NCBI GenBank assembly: GCA_937995515.1 | Contig: CALKJZ010000022.1 | Coordinates: forward strand, 1-32,314 | Direction of reading: 5' to 3' | DNA: 32,314 nt | Source: an uncultured Sphingomonadaceae bacterium | GTDB lineage: Bacteria > Pseudomonadota > Alphaproteobacteria > Sphingomonadales > Sphingomonadaceae | Part shown: positions 25,852-32,314 of the stretch, piece by piece | Numbering within the stretch: position 1 is the stretch's first letter | Layout of the letters: each line of letters opens with the position of its first letter | Made by a program: the position numbers and the translations under genes | The notes under the pieces: generated by a model | Told to the model about the DNA's origin: nothing | Seen by the model: the letters and a program-made list of their open reading frames with translations, nothing else | Databases searched by the model: none

Positions 25852-27851
25852 TGTGCGGCCTTGCCGGGATCATCGACACAGGTCTCGACCCCGATTCCGG
25901 CCGGCAGATTGCCGAGGCCATGGCAGCCCGGCTCGTGCATCGCGGGCCCGATGGCGCGGGGTCCTGGGCCGAGGCCGGCGTGGCGCTTGCCCACCGCCGG
26001 CTTGCCATCCTCGACCTGACCGAGGCCGGGCACCAGCCGATGGAATCGGCCTGTGGGCGCTATATCCTTGTCTACAACGGCGAAATCTACAACCATCTGG
26101 AGCTGCGGCAGAGCCTGGAGGCGGAGGGCGGGGCGCCGCGCTGGCGCGGCCATTCCGACACGGAAACGCTCCTTGCCGCGATTGCCGCATGGGGGATCGA
26201 TTTCGCGCTGAAGCGCGCGGCCGGCATGTTTGCGCTGGCACTCTGGGACCGGCGCGCGCGCCGGCTCATCCTTGCGCGCGACCGGCTGGGCGAGAAGCCG
26301 CTCTACTATGGCTGGGCTGGCTCCGCATTCGTCTTCGCATCGGAGCTGAAGGCGATGCGCGCCTGCCCGGGCTTCGACCCCACGGTCGATCGCGGCGCGC
26401 TGGCCCAGTTCCTCCGCTTCACCTTCGTGCCCGCGCCGCGCAGCATCTGGCAGGGCATCTTCAAGCTCGAGCCGGGGTGCATCCTCGAGGTTGCAACCGA
26501 ACCGCTTCCGCCACGGCAGACAGACCCCCTGCGGCCAGGCGCCCGCACCGACGGGCTTGCCATGCGGCGCTACTGGTCGGCCGCCAGCGTCGTCGAGACA
26601 GGCGCCGCCAACCCGGTGCGCGACGAGCGCGAGGCGCTCGATCTCCTCGAAGAGACCCTCGCACGTGCCGTGCGCCGGCAGATGCTCTCCGACGTGCCGC
26701 TCGGCGCCTTCCTGTCCGGCGGGGTCGACTCCTCGACCATCCTTGCGCTCATGCAGCGGGAATCGGGCCGCCCGGTGCGGTCCTTCACGGTGGGCTTCGA
26801 GCACGAGGACTATGACGAGTCGCCCTACGCCCGGGCCGTGGCAGCACATCTCGGCACAGAGCATGTCGAGGTTCGCGTCACCGAGGAGGAGACATTCGGG
26901 GTGATCCCGCGCCTGCCGGCGCTCTACGACGAACCCTTCGCCGACAGCTCACAGATCCCCACCTTTCTCATCAGCCAGGTTGCCCGCGCGCATGTGACCG
27001 TGGCGCTCTCGGGGGATGGGGGCGACGAGCTGTTTGGCGGCTATTATCGCTATCTCCTGCTTCCGCGCGTGTGGCGCCGGCTTCGCCTCGTGCCCCTGCC
27101 GCTGCGCCGGGCCGCAGGCCGGCTGCTCGGAGCCGTGCCGATCGGGCACCTCGACCGCCTCGGCCGCCTGCTCGGTCCGCTGGTCTACAACTCCGGGCCG
27201 GTGAACCGCGCTGGCGACAAGCTCCATCGCCTTGGAGACCGGCTGCGCCACGTGCGCGCGGCCGACGATCTCTATTTCAGCCTCGTCTCGGAATGGAACG
27301 ACCCGCTTGCGCTGCTGGCGGGCGAGACGACGGGGCTGGTCGAGCCGCCGAGCCTCCTCGCCGACCCGTTGCCCGCCCGCGGTGCCGAGGAGCTGGCAGC
27401 CCGGATGATGGTCTGGGACATGCTCACCTATCTCCCCGACGACATCCTGTGCAAGGTGGACCGGGCCGCCATGGGGGTGAGCCTCGAGACCCGTGTGCCG
27501 CTGCTCGACCCGGATGTGGTCGAACTGGCCTGGCGCATGCCGATGCACATGCGGATCCGCGGGCAGACCAGCAAATGGGCGCTGCGGCAGATCCTCTACC
27601 GGCATGTCCCGCAGTCCCTCATCGACAGGCCAAAGGCCGGATTCTCGATCCCGGTCGGCGCATGGCTGCGGGGCGCGCTCCGCCCCTGGGCGGAAGCGCT
27701 TTTCGCACCAGCACGGATCCGACGGGAGGGGTATCTGCAGCCCGAGCCGATCGAAACAAGCTGGCGCGAGCATGTGGAAGGCCGGCGCGACTGGACTCCG
27801 CGCCTGTGGAGCGTGCTGATGTTCCAGTCGTGGCTGGAGGCCAATCGATGA
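25851..27851 (+). CDS. asnB: Glutamine-dependent amidotransferase, asparagine synthase B type
   Basis: A 666-residue two-domain enzyme. The N-terminal class II glutaminase domain starts directly at catalytic Cys2 (MCGLAG), with HRRLAILD, YNGEIYN (75-81) and SDTETLL (102-108). The synthetase domain has the PP-loop SGGVDSS (289-295), SGDGGDELFGGYYRY, DDILCKVDRAAMGVSLETRVPLLD and KWALRQIL-type sequence. Homologues either make asparagine or, in polysaccharide clusters, amidate the carboxyl of uronic acids (WbpS-type). Its position next to a glycosyltransferase and a flippase, with a TviB-type dehydrogenase in the same locus, favours the second role, but that is inference. ATG 25851 is fixed by the essential Cys2. 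The length fits AsnB (about 600-670). Confidence 0.9.
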   Translation: MCGLAGIIDTGLDPDSGRQIAEAMAARLVHRGPDGAGSWAEAGVALAHRRLAILDLTEAGHQPMESACGRYILVYNGEIYNHLELRQSLEAEGGAPRWRGHSDTETLLAAIAAWGIDFALKRAAGMFALALWDRRARRLILARDRLGEKPLYYGWAGSAFVFASELKAMRACPGFDPTVDRGALAQFLRFTFVPAPRSIWQGIFKLEPGCILEVATEPLPPRQTDPLRPGARTDGLAMRRYWSAASVVETGAANPVRDEREALDLLEETLARAVRRQMLSDVPLGAFLSGGVDSSTILALMQRESGRPVRSFTVGFEHEDYDESPYARAVAAHLGTEHVEVRVTEEETFGVIPRLPALYDEPFADSSQIPTFLISQVARAHVTVALSGDGGDELFGGYYRYLLLPRVWRRLRLVPLPLRRAAGRLLGAVPIGHLDRLGRLLGPLVYNSGPVNRAGDKLHRLGDRLRHVRAADDLYFSLVSEWNDPLALLAGETTGLVEPPSLLADPLPARGAEELAARMMVWDMLTYLPDDILCKVDRAAMGVSLETRVPLLDPDVVELAWRMPMHMRIRGQTSKWALRQILYRHVPQSLIDRPKAGFSIPVGAWLRGALRPWAEALFAPARIRREGYLQPEPIETSWREHVEGRRDWTPRLWSVLMFQSWLEANR

Positions 27852-28021
27852 AGGGCGGCATCGTGGCGGCTGGCCATGGTGGCATGGCTTGTGTCTGCCG
27901 CAAAGCGTCGGTATGCCTGCGACCGGTTGCAGTGACGGGCCTGCGGGGCGGCGGCAGCCCACCCCCAGCCTGCTCCGGCGCCCTCGCCGGTTCTCCGGCA
28001 TGTGTTGCGAGATGTTCATGA
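27848..28021 (+). CDS. Doubtful 57-residue Cys-rich frame
   Basis: An ATG overlapping the asnB stop (ATGA at 27848-27851) opens a 57-codon frame. Its TGA in turn overlaps the flippase ATG at 28018 (ATGA). The product would be Cys- and Gly-rich (GGMACVCRKASVCLRP) with no known motif. Third codon positions are clearly less GC-rich than in the neighbours, which argues against coding. It may instead be a non-coding spacer of 166 bp. No hairpin or promoter stands out in it. Confidence 0.2.
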   Translation: MKGGIVAAGHGGMACVCRKASVCLRPVAVTGLRGGGSPPPACSGALAGSPACVARCS

Positions 28022-29352
28022 ACAGCCTGGCCATGGCCCTTCGCGTGCGCGGCAGCTTCACGCGGGAGGTGGCCGCCACCCTTCTCGGCAGCCTCGGTGT
28101 CCGCCTCGTCGGGATGGCGCTCGGCTTCCTCGTCGGCATCCAGCTGGCCCGCTATCTCGGGGTCGAGGAGTATGGCGTCTATGGCTATGTCATGGCGGTT
28201 GCGACGCTTGCAGGCACGGTTTCCCTGTTCGGTCTGCAGCTGCTCGCCGTCCGCGAGACCTCCTTTGCCTGCGAGCGCGAGGATTGGGCCGGCCTTTCCG
28301 GCTTCCTCCGCTGGGCGTGGAGACGCGCGCTCGCCTTTGCCCTGCTGATGGCGGGGGCGGTCATGGCCTGGCTTTCGGTTGCGGGGCCGGCCTCGGCCAT
28401 GCCGCTGCCCATCTGGGGGGCGCTGTTCGTGCCGGTCGCCGCAGCCGTCGCGCTCGCCGGGCCCATGATCCGCGGGCTCGGGCAGATCGTCCGCGGCCAG
28501 ATGCTCGACACCCTGCTGGTGCCGGGCATTCAGTGCCTGCTGCTGGCTGGTGCCATGCTGATGCTCGGCCGGCTCGATGCCGGGCGCGCCATGGCGCTTG
28601 GGCTTGCAGCCACCTTCGTTGCAGCCCTTGTGGCCGTTTGGTGGCTGGTGCGCGCGGTGCCGGCCGCAGCGCGCGCGGCACGCCCCCGCAGCGATGGCGC
28701 CCAGTGGCACCGGGCGATCCTGCCCATGGGTGCCACCACGGTGATGCGCGCGCTCGATGCCCAGCTTCCGGTTCTCGTGCTGGGCCTCCTCGTTGCCGCA
28801 CAGGATCTCGGGCTGTTCCGCGTGGCGCTGGCCAGCATGCTCCTTGTCAGCTTTCCCTATACGCTCGTCAGCATTGCGGCGCCGCCGCTGGCCGCGCGGC
28901 TGGTGGCAGCCGGCGACGGGCGCCGCCTGCAGCGGCTGGCGTCGGGCATGTCGATCGGCACCCTGTTGCCCACACTGGCCATCATGCTGCTTCTCGACCT
29001 TGCCGGCGTGCCGCTCATCCGGCTGCTGTTCGGGCCAGGGTATGTCGGCGCGTGGCCGGTGCTGATGGTTCTGGCCGCCGCTGGCGTTGCCACCGCGTTT
29101 TTTGGCGTGACGCCGGCGATCCTCTTTGCCACCGGGCATGAGCGGCTGGTGACGCTGGCCTTTCTTGCTGGGCTGATGATGCTCGCACTGTTCCTTGCCG
29201 TGCTGGTCCCCGCGCACGGCATTGTCGGCGGCGCCTGGGCGATCGTGGCAGGAGTTGTCACCCGGGAACTGCTTCTGTGGCGCTTCTGTTGCCGCGCTTC
29301 GGGGATCGATCCTTCGCCGTGGCGGGCGGCGGTCGAGCTGCGACGGAGCTGA
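28018..29352 (+). CDS. Oligosaccharide flippase, Wzx-like
   Basis: A 444-residue polytopic membrane protein of the MATE/MVF polysaccharide-export superfamily. It should move lipid-linked repeat units across the inner membrane. The N-terminus has LLGSLGVRLVGMALGFLVGIQLARYLGVEEYGVYGYVMAV, the typical start of Wzx/RfbX proteins. Another family segment is FGPGYVGAWPVLMVLAAAGVATAFFGVTPAIL. About 12 to 14 hydrophobic helices can be counted. ATG 28018 was chosen; ATGs at 28012 and 28000 are close in-frame alternatives. It follows asnB after a 166-bp spacer and is followed within 4 bp by FkbM genes. The flippase and the EpsG-like protein together suggest a Wzx/Wzy assembly route. Confidence 0.88.
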   Translation: MNSLAMALRVRGSFTREVAATLLGSLGVRLVGMALGFLVGIQLARYLGVEEYGVYGYVMAVATLAGTVSLFGLQLLAVRETSFACEREDWAGLSGFLRWAWRRALAFALLMAGAVMAWLSVAGPASAMPLPIWGALFVPVAAAVALAGPMIRGLGQIVRGQMLDTLLVPGIQCLLLAGAMLMLGRLDAGRAMALGLAATFVAALVAVWWLVRAVPAAARAARPRSDGAQWHRAILPMGATTVMRALDAQLPVLVLGLLVAAQDLGLFRVALASMLLVSFPYTLVSIAAPPLAARLVAAGDGRRLQRLASGMSIGTLLPTLAIMLLLDLAGVPLIRLLFGPGYVGAWPVLMVLAAAGVATAFFGVTPAILFATGHERLVTLAFLAGLMMLALFLAVLVPAHGIVGGAWAIVAGVVTRELLLWRFCCRASGIDPSPWRAAVELRRS

Positions 29353-29356
29353 GCGC

Positions 29357-30250
29357 GTGGCCGGCCAACCCGCCTTGCACATACCGATCATCCGGTGGAT
29401 CCCGGCACCGTTGCGCCGGCCCCTGGGCCGTGGCCGGGCCTATGTGCGCCGCCTTGCGATCTGGCTTGGCGCCGCGCGTGCCGCAAGCGGGGTCTCGGCA
29501 GCCGACCGCGCGGTCCTGCGCCGGGCGTTGGTCCTCAGCCCCGTCACGTCGGCCCGCAACCTCGACCGCTGGCAGGATCCGGTGCTTCCGGCCGATGCCG
29601 AGGTCCGCATCCGCGGGATCGGCAGGTTTCACATCCGTGCCGGAACGGACGACTTCTGGCACGTGCTGCCCGGCCGGGAGCCGGCGATCATCGCGGCGCT
29701 CCGCCGCCATCTGAGACCGGGAGACGTCTTCATCGATGCCGGCGCGAACATCGGCTTCTACACCGTGCTCGGCGCCCGGATTGTCGGGCCCCGGGGGAGG
29801 GTGGTGGCGGTCGAGATGCTGCCCGAGACGGCGGGCCTGCTGCGCGGCCACATTGCCAGGAACGGCCTTCCCAATGTGGAGGTGGTCGAGGCGGCCCTTG
29901 CCGCCAGAAGCGGCCTCGAGATGGCTGCCGCCGTGCCCGCGGGGAAGTTCGGCCAGGCGTCGATTGCCGTCGCCCATGCCGGTGCGGCCCAGTTTGCCGT
30001 CTCCACCACCACCCTTGCAGATGTGGTCGCCGATATCCCGTCCGTCCGCCTCATCAAGCTCGATCTCGAGGGGGCCGAGGCCGATGCCCTCCTGGGCGCC
30101 GCGCCCATCCTCGACCGGGTCGATGCCATCATCTTTGAAAGCCACACGGGACTTGCGCAGATCGTGGGGCAACTGGCCGCAGCGGGGTTCGAGATGCGCA
30201 CCCTCGACGCGCGCAACATGCTTGCGGTGCGGGCAGGCGCCGATGGCTGA
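29357..30250 (+). CDS. FkbM family methyltransferase (first of two)
   Basis: A 297-residue SAM-dependent methyltransferase of the FkbM family, which usually O-methylates sugars or related hydroxyls. Motif I is FIDAGANIGFYT (125-136), AVEMLPE (151-157) binds the SAM ribose, and IKLDLEGAE (233-241) is the FkbM signature. It starts with GTG at 29357, preceded by GGAG about 9 bp upstream and 4 bp after the flippase stop. Residues 1-80 are basic and have no clear motif. The end overlaps the next FkbM gene by 8 bp (ATGGCTGA). It is likely a decorating enzyme of the polysaccharide. Confidence 0.88.
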   Translation: MAGQPALHIPIIRWIPAPLRRPLGRGRAYVRRLAIWLGAARAASGVSAADRAVLRRALVLSPVTSARNLDRWQDPVLPADAEVRIRGIGRFHIRAGTDDFWHVLPGREPAIIAALRRHLRPGDVFIDAGANIGFYTVLGARIVGPRGRVVAVEMLPETAGLLRGHIARNGLPNVEVVEAALAARSGLEMAAAVPAGKFGQASIAVAHAGAAQFAVSTTTLADVVADIPSVRLIKLDLEGAEADALLGAAPILDRVDAIIFESHTGLAQIVGQLAAAGFEMRTLDARNMLAVRAGADG

Positions 30251-31205
30251 GGCCGCCCGCGCGCCTTCCGCTGCTGGACCGCTGGTGCGGGAGGCCCGCG
30301 CACGGTTGCGGGATGCCTGGCGTGCGCTCCCGGGCAAGCGCCCGCTGTTCGAGGCGTGGCGCCGCATCGGTGCTCCGCCGGAGCGTCTCTGGCGGCATCT
30401 CTACTTCGAGGGGCCGTTCGATCTTCCCCTGCCGGGCGGGGCGGTGCTCCGCCTCACCCACTGGGGCCATCTGGTGGAAAACGAGCTGTTCTGGGCCGGC
30501 TATGGCAATGGCTGGGAGGCGACATCGCTGCGCCTGTGGGCCATGCTGGCGCCGCAGGCCCGCACCATCATCGACGTGGGGGCCAATACCGGCATCTATG
30601 CGCTTGCCGCAGCCGCGCTCAGCCCCGGGGCCCGCGTGATCGCCTTCGAGCCGGTGCATCGAATCGCCGACCGCCTGCGGACGAATGTGGCGCAAAACGG
30701 CCTGCGCGTGGAGGTGTGCGAGGCGGCGGCCTCGGACCGGACAGGCCGGGCAACCCTTATCGAACCCGCCGGAGACCATCATTATTCCGCATCGCTCGAA
30801 CGGGCGATCCTCGATGGCGCGCCGGATGTGTCGGAACATCAGGTGGAGGCAACCCGGCTCGATGATTTCGCTCGTGCGCAGGAGCTTTCATCGATCGACC
30901 TCATCAAGATTGATGCGGAAATGCACGAGGCGGCCGTCATCGCCGGCCTCGGCGCACGGCTCGGCGACCGGCCGGCCATGCTTGTCGAGATCCTGACGCC
31001 CGAGACCCGTCTTGCCATCGGGAAGCTTGTCGATCCGCTGGGCTACGGCATGCTCGAGGTGCGGGAGGGGGAGGGTGCCTGTCCGGCCTCGGAGACATTC
31101 CGGCCCGGCAACTGCCTGCTGCTCCCCATGGCGGAGGCCGAACGGCTCGGCCTTGCGGGCGGAATCGCCCACGATGCAATCCCGCTGCCGAGGGGTGCGG
31201 CATGA
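30243..31205 (+). CDS. FkbM family methyltransferase (second of two)
   Basis: A 320-residue FkbM-family methyltransferase. Motif I is IIDVGANTGIYA (109-120), IAFEPVHR (133-140) is the ribose-binding region, and LIKIDAEMHEA (220-230) is the family signature (usually I-K-I-D-V-E-G). It differs clearly from its upstream neighbour outside the motifs, so this is not a recent duplication. The long N-terminal region (1-100) includes LTHWGHLVENELFWAGYGNGWE, which is common in FkbM proteins of glycan clusters. It overlaps the upstream gene by 8 bp and the downstream glycosyltransferase by 4 bp (ATGA). Confidence 0.87.
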   Translation: MAEAARAPSAAGPLVREARARLRDAWRALPGKRPLFEAWRRIGAPPERLWRHLYFEGPFDLPLPGGAVLRLTHWGHLVENELFWAGYGNGWEATSLRLWAMLAPQARTIIDVGANTGIYALAAAALSPGARVIAFEPVHRIADRLRTNVAQNGLRVEVCEAAASDRTGRATLIEPAGDHHYSASLERAILDGAPDVSEHQVEATRLDDFARAQELSSIDLIKIDAEMHEAAVIAGLGARLGDRPAMLVEILTPETRLAIGKLVDPLGYGMLEVREGEGACPASETFRPGNCLLLPMAEAERLGLAGGIAHDAIPLPRGAA

Positions 31206-32314
31206 GCGCGGCGGACGAGGCGGCAGCGGGGCGCCCGGTGCGGATTGCGCTTCTCATGCCCGATCTTGATGGCGGCGGCGCCGAGCGGGTATGGCTCTGT
31301 CTGGCCCGCGAGTTCGTGGCGCGCGGCCATCAGGTGGATCTCGTGGTGATGCGGGTCGAAGGCGCGCTGTGCGATGCCGTGCCTGCGGGCGTGCGGCTTG
31401 TCGACCTTCGCGCGCCGCGCGTGCGCCACCTGATGCCCGCGCTGGTCCGCTACCTCTCGGCCGAGCGGCCGGATGCTGCGCTGGTTGCGATGTGGCCGCT
31501 CACCTCCGCTGCCATCATCGCGCGCAGGCTTGCCGCGGCGTCGACGCGCATCGTCGTCAGCGATCACAACACGCTCGCGCACCAGCATGCCCACCGCGGG
31601 CGCGTGCACAACTTCGTCCTTCGGCGCTCGATTGCGATGACCTATCCCCATGCGGCGGCCCGCGTGACGGTATCAGCCGGCCTCGCCGCCCACATGGCCG
31701 GCCTGAGCGGCCTTGAGGTCTCCGCGTTCGAGGTGGTGCACAATCCCTCGCCCATACCCGACACCTCCGGGCTTGTCGTGGCAGAGGCCGACTGGGGCGG
31801 CCCGGGGCCGCGGATCCTCTCGGTTGGCAGTCTGAAGCCACAGAAGAACCACGCCCTGCTGCTCCATGCCTTTGCCCGGCTCGACCCGGCCCTGGGCGCG
31901 CGGCTGGCCATCCTCGGCGAGGGCCCGTTGCGCGGGCAGCTGGAGTCGCTGGCCCTCTCGCTCGGGGTGGCCGACCGGGTGGTCATGCCGGGCTTTGCCG
32001 CCGATCCCTGGCCGTGGTTCCGGTCCGCCAGCCTGTTTGTGCTCTCGTCCGACTATGAGGGCTTCGGCATTGTGCTGGTCGAGGCGCTGGCGGCCGGCCT
32101 TCCGGTCGTGTCGACCAACTGCCCGTCGGGCCCGTCCGAGATCCTCGAGGACGGCCGCTTCGGCTGGCTGGTGCCAGTCGGGGATGCCGGGGCGCTCTCG
32201 GCCGCCATGGCCGAAGCCCTGGCCGCGCCGACCGATCGGGCCCTGCTGCGCGCCCGGGCGGCCGATTTTGCCCCCGCCCGCGTCGCCGATCGCTATCTCG
32301 GGCTGCTCCTGCCC
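31202..32314 (+). CDS. Glycosyltransferase family 4 protein, cut by window end
   Basis: The frame runs 371 codons from ATG 31202 to the last base of the window without a stop, so the C-terminus is not seen; judged by its paralogue it is nearly complete. IALLMPDLDGGGAERVWL at the N-terminus, ILSVGSLKPQKNHALLLHA, and the E-x7-E motif EGFGIVLVE followed by GLPVVSTNCPSGPSEIL mark it as GT4. It shares these blocks and LVAMWPLT with the glycosyltransferase at 24733-25851. The ATG overlaps the FkbM stop (ATGA). The sugar is unknown. Confidence 0.88.
   Translation, partial: MSAADEAAAGRPVRIALLMPDLDGGGAERVWLCLAREFVARGHQVDLVVMRVEGALCDAVPAGVRLVDLRAPRVRHLMPALVRYLSAERPDAALVAMWPLTSAAIIARRLAAASTRIVVSDHNTLAHQHAHRGRVHNFVLRRSIAMTYPHAAARVTVSAGLAAHMAGLSGLEVSAFEVVHNPSPIPDTSGLVVAEADWGGPGPRILSVGSLKPQKNHALLLHAFARLDPALGARLAILGEGPLRGQLESLALSLGVADRVVMPGFAADPWPWFRSASLFVLSSDYEGFGIVLVEALAAGLPVVSTNCPSGPSEILEDGRFGWLVPVGDAGALSAAMAEALAAPTDRALLRARAADFAPARVADRYLGLLLP

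Overview
The window is very GC-rich (visibly about 70%), tightly packed bacterial DNA. Its Tad/Cpa pilus locus in the order flp-cpaA-cpaB-cpaC-cpaD-cpaE-cpaF-tadB-tadC, with separate TadE/TadG-type genes and a two-enzyme PutA, points to an alphaproteobacterium. Sphingomonadales or a close relative is my best guess; no rRNA or housekeeping marker is present to prove it. I see no tRNA, rRNA, CRISPR array, replication origin or intact mobile element.

Layout. (1) 1-686: a frame-broken remnant of an IS5-family transposase on the minus strand, then a short non-coding stretch. (2) 687-9350, plus strand: Flp pilin, a gap of about 500 bp that starts with a strong hairpin, then prepilin peptidase, CpaB, secretin CpaC, a very short CpaD, CpaE, the CpaF motor ATPase and the membrane platform proteins TadB and TadC. 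From cpaA to tadC the genes overlap by a few bases or are separated by at most 8 bp, so they form one operon. (3) 9364-11558, minus strand: three membrane-anchored TadE/TadG-type proteins, converging on tadC. (4) 11679-16879, plus strand: putA (proline to glutamate), with a zinc-ribbon methyltransferase overlapping its stop codon, and an integral-membrane acyltransferase. (5) 16918-24550, minus strand, and 24733 to the end, plus strand: a divergent cell-surface polysaccharide locus.

The polysaccharide locus encodes nucleotide-sugar enzymes (a TviB/WbpA-type UDP-HexNAc 6-dehydrogenase, a UDP-glucuronate 4-epimerase-type enzyme and an RmlD-like reductase/epimerase), at least four glycosyltransferases, an EpsG/Wzy-like membrane protein, a flippase, an AsnB-type amidotransferase, two tandem FkbM methyltransferases and other decorating enzymes (methyl and acyl transfer). 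Together these suggest a Wzx/Wzy-type capsule, exopolysaccharide or O-antigen containing N-acetylated and perhaps amidated hexuronic acid, with methyl and acyl groups. No priming sugar-phosphate transferase and no export genes (Wza/Wzc type) are in the window, so the locus continues beyond the right edge. The last glycosyltransferase is cut by that edge.

I did not find a wholly unknown system. The points most worth a second look are the amidated-uronate hypothesis, the Pro-Gly repeat segment in a TadE-like pilus protein, the minimal CpaD without a lipobox, the hairpin after flp, and the PutA that lacks a normally conserved cofactor-site glutamate and is translationally coupled to a methyltransferase.
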